DNA of 64,000 nt. Source: Bog-473 sp963728845. GTDB taxonomy: Bacteria > Actinomycetota > Acidimicrobiia > Acidimicrobiales > RAAP-2. Below are positions 9,880-17,465 of this stretch, piece by piece (within the stretch, counting starts at the first letter, position 1; every line of letters starts with the position of its first letter). The DNA lies in contig CAVSLS010000055.1 in assembly GCA_963728845.1 (NCBI GenBank), forward strand, positions 134,332 to 198,331. The letters run 5' to 3'. Both the position numbers and the translations under genes were made by a program. The notes below the pieces were generated by a model that was not told where the DNA came from, made no database searches, and saw only the letters and a program-made list of their open reading frames with translations.

Positions 9880-10713
9880 GTGACCGAGTTGGCACGACTC
9901 GGCCCGTCCGAGCGGGAGGGCATCGCGCAGCTGTGCGGCCGATCGATGGCGGACCCGCCATCGATCGACGAGCTCGACGGCTCCCTGTTCGCGCCAGACC
10001 AGCCCGCCGTCATCTTTGGCGAACCTGCAACCGGGGTCGTTGCCGCGGTCGCGTGCGACGACGGTGCCCACATCCGGCTCCTGGCGGTCGACCCGTCGCA
10101 CCGGGGGCGTGGACTCGGGCACAAGCTCGTGCAGGCAGCGGAGGACTGGGCGGAGGCGGCGGGACACCGGAGCCTCACCACCGGAGCCGACCCTCCCTAC
10201 TTTCTGTGGCCCGGCGTCCCCAGTGGTGAGACGTCCCTGCTGTGCCTCTTCGAACGCCGGCACTACGGCCGCACCGAGACCAACTTCAACATGGACGTCG
10301 ACCTTCTCGCGCTCCCGGACGACCCGGGGGGCCACCTCATGGCCGGGCCCGAGGACGCCGCCGAGCTCGACGAGTGGTTGGCGACGCATTGGTCCAACTG
10401 GCGGCTCGAGGTCTTGCGCGCCCTGCACAAGGGCAATCTCGTCATCGACCGCGAGGATGGCGGGGCCGGCCCGGTGACCGCGTTCTGCGCCTTCGAGGTG
10501 AACCGTCGCGGTCTGCTCGGCCCCGTGGCGGTGCGCCCGGACCTGATGGGTCGCGGGGCGGGCAAGGGCGTTCTCCTCGGCGCCCTGCACGAGCTGCGCC
10601 GCCGGGGTGCGGGCCGGGTGGCCGTCGTCTGGGTGGGACCGGTCGCGCCGTACGCCAGGGTCGGCGGTCGGGTGGACGACGTCTTCTTCGTCTACCGCAA
10701 GGAGCTCGCGTGA
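9880..10713 (+). CDS. Tandem GNAT N-acetyltransferase
   Basis: Two GNAT folds lie in 277 residues. The first has the acetyl-CoA loop VDPSHRGRGLGHKLVQAA (about residues 70-87). The second has VAVRPDLMGRGAGKGVLLGA (about residues 218-237). Tandem GNATs include mycothiol synthase, but this protein is not clearly that enzyme. The GTG start at 9880 is the first start of the open frame, with no strong Shine-Dalgarno. Its stop overlaps the GTG of the glycoside hydrolase gene (GTGA), so the two are translationally coupled. An amino-sugar or cell-wall-linked acetylation role is inferred from that coupling only. Confidence 0.85.
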   Translation: MTELARLGPSEREGIAQLCGRSMADPPSIDELDGSLFAPDQPAVIFGEPATGVVAAVACDDGAHIRLLAVDPSHRGRGLGHKLVQAAEDWAEAAGHRSLTTGADPPYFLWPGVPSGETSLLCLFERRHYGRTETNFNMDVDLLALPDDPGGHLMAGPEDAAELDEWLATHWSNWRLEVLRALHKGNLVIDREDGGAGPVTAFCAFEVNRRGLLGPVAVRPDLMGRGAGKGVLLGALHELRRRGAGRVAVVWVGPVAPYARVGGRVDDVFFVYRKELA

Positions 10714-12441
10714 ACCTTCTGCCTGTGCCCCGGAACCTCGAGCTGGCCGAGGAATTGGCGCCGAACCGGCCACCGCGCCGCCGCATCGACGGCTCGCTGC
10801 CGGCGCAGGGCTACGAGCTGCACATCGGCCCATCGGGCGTCGAGCTCGTCGGAGGCGACGACGCTGGGCTCTTCTACGGCGAGGCGACCCTGGGACAGCT
10901 GGCTCGGCTGCACGCCGGCGCACTGCCGACTGGCCTCGTACGGGACCATCCCGACCTCCCGGTGCGCGGCGTCATGCTCGACATCTCCCGCGACAAGGTG
11001 CCGACGATGGCCACGCTGGAGGCACTCATCGACCGCCTGGCCTCGCTGAAGGTCAACCAGGTGCAGCTCTACTCCGAGCACACGTTCGCGTACCGCAACC
11101 ATCCAGAGGTCCACGCCGCCGCCAGCCCCGTCGGTGCGGCGGAGATCCGGGAGCTCGATGCGTTCTGCCGCGCGCGGCACGTCGAGCTGGTGCCCAATCA
11201 GAATTGCCTGGGCCACATGAACCGGTGGCTCTGCCACGACCGCTACCGGCCACTGGCGATCGCACCGGACGGCTTCGTCGATCCGTTCGGCCTCACCCGC
11301 CCGCCGATGACGATCGAACCGGCGAATCCAGGCTCGCTCGCGCTTATCCGAGAGCTCCTGGCGGAGCTTCTCCCGCTCTTCACGAGCCGCATGGTCCACG
11401 TCGGGCTCGACGAGGCGTGGGAGCTGCCGGCGGGGCGCATGGACGACTTCTTGTCCTGGGTGGCCACGCTGCGCGCGCTGCCGGAGCTCGACGAGCGGGA
11501 GATGCTGATGTGGGGCGACATGGTCTCGGGACGTCCGGACCTGGTGGCCTCGCTCCCCCGCGGCGTGACGGTGTGCGAATGGGGCTACGACGACTGGTAT
11601 CCGTTCGACGAGCGCTGTGCGGTGCTGGCCGGTGAGGGGGTGCCGTTCTGGGTGGCACCCGGAACCTCGAGCTGGTCGAGCATCCTGGGCCGCATCACCA
11701 ACGCCCGGACCACGTGCCGCCGCGCCGCCGCCGCCGCCCTGGCGCACGGAGGGGTGGGATACCTCAACACCGACTGGGGCGACATGGGCCACCTGCAGCA
11801 GTCCGTGATCAGCGAGCCGGGGCTCGCCTACGGCGCCGCCGTGTCCTGGTGCCTCGCGGCCAACGGGGACCTCGACCTAGGAGCGGCGCTCAGCACGCAC
11901 GTCTTCGGCGACTCCACCGGCGCCCTGGCCGATGCCGTCCTGGCGCTCGGCGACGCCCACCTCCTGGTCACGCCGCAGTTCCCCAACATGTCGGCGCTGG
12001 TCATGAACCTGTACTACCCGCAGCTCCCCGTCGGCCGCGGCCTCACCGCCGGGCTCACCGCCGAGGAGCTCGATGCGGTCGACGGGTGCCTGGACGGGGC
12101 CCGTGCCGCCGCCCGTCGGGCCCGGCCCGACCGCGGCGACGCCACGCTCCTGATCGACGAGGTTCTCTTCAGCACCGACCTCGTCGCCCTGTTGACCGAC
12201 GACGCGCGGGCACGCCTCCGTGGGCGACGGGTCGCTCGGCTCGGTGGCCGTGGACGAACGGGCCCGCCTGGGCGCGCGCCTCGACGCCCTCGTCGAGCGC
12301 TACCGCGTGCTCTGGAACGGCCGCAACAGGCCGGGCGGGCTCAGCGACAGCCTCAACTGGCTGGCCAACCTGCGGGCCGCCTACGCATCGGGTCGCCCGG
12401 ATCCGCGGTGGGGCGGCCTGCCGGCGCCGGCCGGCGGGTAG
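10710..12441 (+). CDS. Glycoside hydrolase family 20-like (beta-N-acetylhexosaminidase), one frameshift
   Basis: The protein starts at a GTG overlapping the GNAT stop. The small N-terminal alpha/beta domain ends about residue 80, and a TIM barrel begins at LPVRGVMLDISRDKVPTMAT. VNQVQLYSEHTFAYRNHPEV and the catalytic pair HVGLDEAWELP (Asp-Glu) fit GH20, where the 2-acetamido group assists hydrolysis of terminal GlcNAc/GalNAc. No signal peptide is visible, so it is probably cytosolic and acts on imported sugars or muropeptides. Near 12217 the frame shifts: one surplus base separates the barrel from the C-terminal helices (GSLGSVAVDERARLGARLDA). Corrected length is 576 residues. Enzyme specificity is inferred from family. 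Confidence 0.84.
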
Positions 12442-12507
12442 CAGGCTCCGGGCGCGGGCAACAAGACGGGCGTGGGCGCCAAGAGGGTCGCGGACAGACG
12501 GGCGCGC

Positions 12508-12678
12508 TCACGCCGCCTTGTCACCCTCCCCCTCGTCGGCATCCTCCTCGTCGTCGGCGTCGTGGCAGTCCCACGAGCAGTAGCCCGCGATCCGAGGAGA
12601 CGCCGGGTGGAACTGGCAGCGCCGGCACAGCTGGGTCGTCATGGTGGTGCTCGCTTTCGAACTCTTTTTCTCGGGCAT
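12508..12678 (-). CDS. Small Cys-rich (zinc-finger-like) protein
   Basis: This 56-residue protein has CRRC, a 15-residue spacer and CSWDCH, followed by a strongly acidic tail (DADDEEDADEGEG). The four Cys and one His could hold a zinc ion. Three ATGs are possible (12690, 12678, 12642). I chose 12678, but the core begins at MTTQLCRRC (12642). It lies downstream, on the same strand, of a 53-codon gene and two hairpins. It converges on the glycoside hydrolase gene. The function is unknown. Confidence 0.45.
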   Translation of the reverse strand: MPEKKSSKASTTMTTQLCRRCQFHPASPRIAGYCSWDCHDADDEEDADEGEGDKAA

Positions 12679-12734
12679 GGTTGGTTTCATTCGGTCGAAT
12701 CCCGCCTCAGGGTCACATCTCGGACCTGGCGTCA

Positions 12735-12770
12735 CCCGGCGCCCCGGCTGTCCACCAGCCGGGCGCCGGG
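12735..12770 (-). terminator. Second hairpin between the two small genes
   Basis: A 16-base left arm (12735-12750) and a 15-base right arm (12756-12770) pair with a single bulged base around the loop TCCAC. No T-run follows. It sits between the perfect hairpin and the Cys-rich gene and may be a processing or attenuation structure rather than a terminator. Confidence 0.4.
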
Positions 12771-12805
12771 ACAGGCACCGGTCCGGCGATCCCCCGGACG
12801 CAAAA

Positions 12806-12831
12806 GAGCCGCTTCCCTTGGGAAGCGGCTC
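12806..12831 (-). terminator. Rho-independent terminator (perfect 12-bp stem)
   Basis: Arms GAGCCGCTTCCC (12806-12817) and GGGAAGCGGCTC (12820-12831) pair perfectly around a two-base TT gap. On the minus strand TTTT follows directly, so it should end transcription from the 53-codon gene that stops 28 bases earlier. Confidence 0.75.
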
Positions 12832-12858
12832 CTCGACGTCTGGACTTTGAAGTCCTTC

Positions 12859-13020
12859 CTACAGCGTCGAGGCCACCTCCTGGATGCTCAGCTTGGGGAT
12901 CCCGCAGATCTGTACCTCTGCCATGGCGGCCGGCGACTGACCGAGGGAGCTCCCTCCCTGTCGACGGAGTGAAAGGCGACCCTTGGTCGTGCTCCGGGGG
13001 TTCGTGCTCGGGGTGGTCAT
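12859..13020 (-). CDS. Small 53-residue protein, unknown function
   Basis: A 54-codon frame runs from ATG at 13020 to TAG at 12859. The first half is basic and Ser/Thr-rich (KGRLSLRRQGGSS) and the second half reads MAEVQICGIPKLSIQEVAST with one Cys. The gene has its own framing: a TATACT -10 box ten bases upstream of the ATG and a perfect terminator 28 bases after the stop. The -10 position would put the mRNA start two or three bases before the ATG, so the message is probably leaderless, common in Actinobacteria. I do not recognise the product. A peptide precursor, a leader peptide for the Cys-rich gene, or a small membrane-free protein are all possible. Confidence 0.45.
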   Translation of the reverse strand: MTTPSTNPRSTTKGRLSLRRQGGSSLGQSPAAMAEVQICGIPKLSIQEVASTL

Positions 13021-13029
13021 GGTCCCTGC

Positions 13030-13035
13030 AGTATA
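13030..13035 (-). promoter_or_regulatory. -10 box of the 53-codon gene
   Basis: TATACT on the minus strand lies 10 bases before the ATG at 13020. No clear -35 hexamer stands 16-18 bases further upstream (GTCAAG is the nearest). The short distance predicts a leaderless transcript. Confidence 0.5.
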
Positions 13036-13220
13036 CGACGGACCACGACCGCCCCTTGACGGATCCGGGGCAGGTCTTGAGAGTTCATCGGCGCGTCACA
13101 TAGGGCCATCCGACGCCTCGCGCCGATCCCCCGCGTTCTGCACGTGAGACGGCATGCGAGAGGCAGCAAGCGTGCGGCTGCACGTGAGCGCGGGGGCCAC
13201 CGGGCGGATACGTTGCACGC

Positions 13221-14123
13221 ATGGCGCTCGCCCTTGGCATCGTGACGCCGGTGCTGCACATGAACCCTCGCTTCGACCCTCCGGAGTGGGAGATCACGGC
13301 GGGAGTCGACGACGCGGTTTGGGTCGTGCAAGAAGCGGAGAAGTTCGGCTTCGACTGGGTGTCGTGCTCGGAGCACATCGCGATCCCGGCTGCGGCTTCC
13401 TCGGTGCGCGGCGGTCGCTACTTCGACCCCTTCTCGACCCTGGGCTACTTCGCCGCCAAGACCACACGGGTCGGCCTGCTCACCCACATGGCGGTCCTGC
13501 CCTACCACCATCCGCTCGAACTGGTGAAGCGCCTGGGAACCCTGGACGTGCTGAGTGGTGGACGCGTCATCGCCGGCGTGGGCGTCGGGTCGCTCCAGCC
13601 CGAATTCGAGGTCCTCGGGCATGCATTCGACGGACGGGGTGAGCGATCCGACGACGCCATCAGGGCCATCCGTGCCGCGTGGGGCCAGCGAGTGCCCGAG
13701 TACCACGGGACGCACTACGACTTCGAGGGGTTCATCGTCGAGCCGTCCGGCCTGCCGCGGGAGATCGAGATCTGGGTCGGGGGCCGGACGCGCCGCTCCC
13801 TGCGCCGGGCGGTCGAGGTCGGCCACGCCTGGATGCCTTTCGGCCTCAAGCTCGAGGAGCTCACCGACCTCCTCACGAGCCCCACGGTCCGAGACGAGCT
13901 GTCCGCGTACTCCGAGGGGCGCGGGCGACCGCTCAAGGTGATCCTGGCCCCGGAGCCTCCCGTCGACCCCCTCGGCCAACCGGGTCGGACGACCGATTTC
14001 CTGGCCTCCTACGTCGCCATCGGCGCGACAGGCTTCAGCGTGCGCTTCGACCACCACTCACCGGCGCACTACTGCGAGCAGATGGCCGCCCTCAGGTCCG
14101 TGGTGGACGCCGCGGGACTCTGA
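13221..14123 (+). CDS. LLM class F420-dependent oxidoreductase
   Basis: This 300-residue luciferase-like TIM-barrel protein starts MALALGIVTPVLHMNPRFDP. Conserved stretches are AEKFGFDWVSCSEHIAIPA, KTTRVGLLTHMAVLPYHHPL, KRLGTLDVLSGGRVIAGVGV and EIEIWVGGRTRRSLRRAVEV. Actinobacterial members of this class (TIGR03619 type) usually take hydride from reduced F420. It stands alone, 12 bases before the convergent acyl-CoA ligase. The substrate is unknown. A role in oxidising alcohols or aldehydes of lipid intermediates would fit the neighbours but is inference. Confidence 0.88.
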   Translation: MALALGIVTPVLHMNPRFDPPEWEITAGVDDAVWVVQEAEKFGFDWVSCSEHIAIPAAASSVRGGRYFDPFSTLGYFAAKTTRVGLLTHMAVLPYHHPLELVKRLGTLDVLSGGRVIAGVGVGSLQPEFEVLGHAFDGRGERSDDAIRAIRAAWGQRVPEYHGTHYDFEGFIVEPSGLPREIEIWVGGRTRRSLRRAVEVGHAWMPFGLKLEELTDLLTSPTVRDELSAYSEGRGRPLKVILAPEPPVDPLGQPGRTTDFLASYVAIGATGFSVRFDHHSPAHYCEQMAALRSVVDAAGL

Positions 14124-14135
14124 GGCGCCGGACCC

Positions 14136-15674
14136 TCAGGCGGGTGCGCCGGCCAGGCGTGCCCGGAGCTCGGGCTTGACCACCTTGCCCGTCGGATTGC
14201 GAGGCAGCTCGTCGACGAAGACGAACTGGCGCGGCACCTTGTAGTCGGCGAGGTGCTCGAGCCCGAAGGCCCGCAACGCCTCGGCGTCGGCCCGGGCACC
14301 CGGTTGGAGAACGATGAACGCCACCACGTCCTCGCCGAGCACGGGATGCGGTGCTCCGACGACGGCAACCTCCTTCACTGCGTCGTGCTGCACGAGGACG
14401 TGTTCGACGTCGGTGGCGTGCACGTTGTTGCCACCGCGGATGATCACATCCTTGGAGCGGCCGACGATGTAGAGGTAGCCGTCCGCATCGAGCTTGCCGA
14501 GGTCACCGGTGACCAGCCAGCCGTCGCGCCAGATCTCCGCGGTCGCTTCGGGGTCGTTGTAGTACTCGCGCTGGCGGCCCGGCATCTGAAGCCGCACCTC
14601 ACCGACGACATCTGGTGGCAGCGCCTGGCCGTGCTCGTCCACGATCTGCACCACGGCGGGCGGCGCGATCTGCCCGACCGAGCCCGGACGCTTGACCGCC
14701 TCGCCCTTCGGCATGATGCAGTAGGCGGAGCCGGCCTCGGTCATGCCGTAATTGTTGGACACGAGGGCGTCGGGCATCTTGTCCTGCAGACGCTCGAGCA
14801 CGTAGGGGGCGAGCGGGGCGCTGCCCACCGAGCACATCTGCACCGACGAGAGGTCGGCCTCGACGAAGCGGGGGTGGTCGATGAGCAGGTGCGCCATGGC
14901 CGGGACGAGGAAGACGGCCACGGGGTGCTCCTCGGCGACGACGCGCAGCCATCGCTCGGCCTCGAAGCGAGGCTGGTAGATCACCTGCAGGCCCAGCTTC
15001 ATGGGCGTGTAGACGAGCGCGATGCCGGCGAAGGTGAACAAGGGACTGGCGTGCAGCCAGCCGCCGCCGCTCCAGTTCGGCTCGACCGCCCCGATCATGG
15101 CGCCGTTGGAGTGGCGGACGGCCACCCCCTTGGGCCGGCCGGTGGTGCCCGAGGTGTAGAGGATGTCGGCCAGGTCGTCGGGCTCACGCGGGGCCTGGAA
15201 CGGCGAGCGGTCACCGGCGACGGCCTCGGTCCAGCTGAGCACGGGACCCGGGGTCTCGGGCGGCGTCGCGGTCCCGCCCTCCGTCCCGGCGTCGATCACC
15301 GCCACGAGGCGGCCAGCCGACGCCTCGAGGTCCCTGCCGACCAGCTCGCCGTCGGCCACCACCGCGGTCGCGCCCGAGTGGGCCAGCACGTGCGCAACCT
15401 CGGCCGGGGCCAGGCGGGGGTTCATCGGAACGGCCACCCCGCCCGCCCGATGGGCCGCCGAGTACGACACGAGCCAGCGCAGGGCGTGCTCGGGATGCAG
15501 GTGGATGCCGACGCGGCCGCCCGGCTCGAGTCCGGCCTCGAGGAGGCGGCGCGCCAGGGCGCTGGCGGCGCCGTCCCACTCGGCGAACGTCATGGACCCG
15601 ACGTCGACGACCGCGAAGGCCGTCCGGTCGCCGAACTCCCGGGCCATGCGGGCCAGGTGGTCGTCCATCAGCAT
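14136..15674 (-). CDS. AMP-dependent acyl-CoA synthetase
   Basis: This 512-residue ANL-superfamily ligase activates a carboxylic acid through an acyl-adenylate to its CoA ester. The P-loop YTSGTTGRPKGVAV lies about residue 172, NNYGMTEAGSAY is the A5 motif, GWLVTGDLGKLDADGYLYIV the A7/A8 hinge, and NPTGKVVKPELR carries the catalytic Lys. The ATG at 15674 is the natural start (MLMDDHLARM). It is divergent from the DUF35-thiolase pair across a 168-base region with a palindrome. Fatty, aromatic or steroid acids are all possible substrates. Confidence 0.92.
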   Translation of the reverse strand: MLMDDHLARMAREFGDRTAFAVVDVGSMTFAEWDGAASALARRLLEAGLEPGGRVGIHLHPEHALRWLVSYSAAHRAGGVAVPMNPRLAPAEVAHVLAHSGATAVVADGELVGRDLEASAGRLVAVIDAGTEGGTATPPETPGPVLSWTEAVAGDRSPFQAPREPDDLADILYTSGTTGRPKGVAVRHSNGAMIGAVEPNWSGGGWLHASPLFTFAGIALVYTPMKLGLQVIYQPRFEAERWLRVVAEEHPVAVFLVPAMAHLLIDHPRFVEADLSSVQMCSVGSAPLAPYVLERLQDKMPDALVSNNYGMTEAGSAYCIMPKGEAVKRPGSVGQIAPPAVVQIVDEHGQALPPDVVGEVRLQMPGRQREYYNDPEATAEIWRDGWLVTGDLGKLDADGYLYIVGRSKDVIIRGGNNVHATDVEHVLVQHDAVKEVAVVGAPHPVLGEDVVAFIVLQPGARADAEALRAFGLEHLADYKVPRQFVFVDELPRNPTGKVVKPELRARLAGAPA

Positions 15675-15717
15675 GGATGCGGATCCCCCAAAGAGGCTGG
15701 TCTGGTCGGTGCAAAGT

Positions 15718-15731
15718 TGACGCCGGTGTCA
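15718..15731. promoter_or_regulatory. Candidate operator between divergent acyl-CoA genes
   Basis: TGACGCCGGTGTCA is a 14-base palindrome with one mismatched pair. It lies 44 bases upstream of the ligase start and about 110 bases upstream of the DUF35 gene, where a shared TetR/FadR-type operator would be expected. A second inverted repeat (CCCGGGG at 15760-15766 with CCCCGGG at 15773-15779) follows. Confidence 0.35.
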
Positions 15732-15842
15732 GGTTCGTTGCAGCATGGCCGACGCGACTCCCGGGGGTCAATCCCCGGGGGGCCAAGGAGTTTGCATGCC
15801 AGGGGGCGCGGGCCGCCGGGGCACGACCTAGGAAGAGGCGCC

Positions 15843-16250
15843 ATGACCACGGTCCGTTTCGACCTCCCGACACCGGAGGGCGACACCATCGAGTTCTGGG
15901 AGGCCGCGAGGGAGGAGCGCCTCCTCATCAAGCACTGCCTCGACTGCGGCGCCTTCTCCTATTACCCGCGTCCCTTTTGTCCGAAGTGCTGGAGCGAGCG
16001 GGTGGAGTGGTACCAGGCCAGCGGGGACGCCACGCTCTACACATGGTCGGTGATCTACAACAACGACCAGCCGCCCTTCCGGGACCGCGTCCCCTACGTG
16101 GCCGCCATCGTCGACCTGGCCGAAGGGCCCCGCATGATGACCAACGTGGTCGACTGCCCCTTCGACGAACTGGCCGTCGGCATGCCCCTCAAGGTCACGT
16201 TCGAACCGATCTCTGACGAATTCACCATCCCCGTCTTCGTGCGGGCCTGA
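15843..16250 (+). CDS. DUF35 zinc-ribbon/OB-fold protein
   Basis: This 135-residue protein has the whole DUF35 pattern. An N-terminal helix (TIEFWEAAREERLLI) precedes the zinc ribbon CLDCGAFSYYPRPFCPKC (about residues 37-54), and an OB-fold runs to the end. Such proteins bind thiolases or thiolase-like enzymes and shape their CoA-ester site. The thiolase gene begins 11 bases downstream, so the two almost certainly form a complex. It is the stand-alone counterpart of the C-terminal half of the fusion at 2540-4009. Confidence 0.9.
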   Translation: MTTVRFDLPTPEGDTIEFWEAAREERLLIKHCLDCGAFSYYPRPFCPKCWSERVEWYQASGDATLYTWSVIYNNDQPPFRDRVPYVAAIVDLAEGPRMMTNVVDCPFDELAVGMPLKVTFEPISDEFTIPVFVRA

Positions 16251-16261
16251 GGAGGCACATC

Positions 16262-17449
16262 ATGAGCGATGCCACCGACGCCGTCATCGTCGCGGCAGTC
16301 CGAACCCCGATCGGCCGTTCCGGCCGGAGCCTGGCGGGCCTGAGCCTTCAGGACATCGGCATGCAGACGGTGGCGGGCGCCATCGCGGCGGCCGGGCTCC
16401 AGACCGACGACGTCGACGACCTGATCCTCGGCGAGGTCCTCCAGGGGGGCGGGTGCACCGCCCGCTACGTCGCCAACGCGCTCGGCCTGCCGCCCGACAC
16501 GCCGGGCGGCACCGTGCAGCGCCAGTGCGCCACGGGGATGATGGCGGTGCAGGAGGCGGCGGCCAACATCCGCTCGGGCATGGCCGAGGCGGTCATCGCT
16601 GGCGGCGTGGAGTCGATGACCCGGTCGCCGCTCATGTTCGAGCGGTCGGCCTTCCCCTTCGGGGGCGTCGAGCGGTTCATTCCGCCCAGCCATCCGGACT
16701 CTCCCGAGGCACCCAACATGAACATGCTCATCACGGTGGGCGAGAACACGGCCCGGGAATGCGGCATCACCCGTGAGGAGTCCGACCACTGGTCGTACCA
16801 CTCCAACATCCGCGCCGTCGTCGCCACCGACGACGGGCGCTTCGCCGAGGAGATCGTGCCCGTGACGGTGCCGGCCGGCCGGGGCGAGACGGTGACGGTG
16901 AGCGTCGACGAGCACCCACGGCGGGACACCACGTTGGAGAAGCTGGCCGCGCTGCCGTCGTTGACCGGGCCGAACGGGCAGATCACGGCCGGGAACTCGT
17001 CGGGCATCGCGGACGGCGGCGCGGCCCTGGTGGTGGTCGCCCGCGCGTATGCCGAGGAGCATGGGATGGCGCCGCTGGCGACGGTGCGGTCGTGGAGCTC
17101 TTGTGGCATCGAGCCGGCCCGCACGGGCCTGGCACCGACCGTGTGCGTGCCCCGGGCCCTGAACCGGGCCGGCCTCAGCGAGCCCGACGTGGATCTCGTG
17201 GAGATCAACGAGGCCTTCGCGACGATGTCGGTGGCCTGCGCTCGCAAGCTCGGGTTCCCCCACGACATCGTCAATGTCAACGGCGGGGCGGTCGGCATCG
17301 GGCACCCCGTCGGCGCTTCGGGGGCGCGGATCCTCGTGACCCTCATCCACGAGCTGCGCCGCCGCGGCGGCGGCATCGGCGTGGGAACCTTGTGCGCCGG
17401 CGGAGGGATGGGGTCGGCGACCGTGCTGGAGGTGCACCCGCCGGCCTGA
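16262..17449 (+). CDS. Thiolase (acetyl-CoA acyltransferase family)
   Basis: This 395-residue classical thiolase cleaves a 3-ketoacyl-CoA with CoA, or runs in reverse. The nucleophile motif is VQRQCATGMMAVQEAA (about residue 90), the His motif NVNGGAVGIGHPVGASGARI (about residue 340), and the second Cys CAGGGMGSATVLE at the end, all intact. The ATG at 16262 has GAGGAGG eight bases before it. The DUF35 gene lies 11 bases upstream in the same operon. Unlike the 1339-2537 thiolase, this one is in a single frame and keeps both Cys. Confidence 0.94.
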   Translation: MSDATDAVIVAAVRTPIGRSGRSLAGLSLQDIGMQTVAGAIAAAGLQTDDVDDLILGEVLQGGGCTARYVANALGLPPDTPGGTVQRQCATGMMAVQEAAANIRSGMAEAVIAGGVESMTRSPLMFERSAFPFGGVERFIPPSHPDSPEAPNMNMLITVGENTARECGITREESDHWSYHSNIRAVVATDDGRFAEEIVPVTVPAGRGETVTVSVDEHPRRDTTLEKLAALPSLTGPNGQITAGNSSGIADGGAALVVVARAYAEEHGMAPLATVRSWSSCGIEPARTGLAPTVCVPRALNRAGLSEPDVDLVEINEAFATMSVACARKLGFPHDIVNVNGGAVGIGHPVGASGARILVTLIHELRRRGGGIGVGTLCAGGGMGSATVLEVHPPA

Positions 17450-17465
17450 GATCCGGCGGGCTCAC

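Noticed and set aside
10242..13103. A 953-codon plus-strand frame
   Set aside because: Only 10710 to about 12217 encodes the glycoside hydrolase. The first part is antisense-like text in the GNAT gene's other frame and the last part runs over the minus-strand small genes.
14253..16250. A 665-codon plus-strand frame opposite the acyl-CoA ligase
   Set aside because: It is the high-GC shadow of the ligase; only its last 135 codons (from 15843) are the real DUF35 gene.
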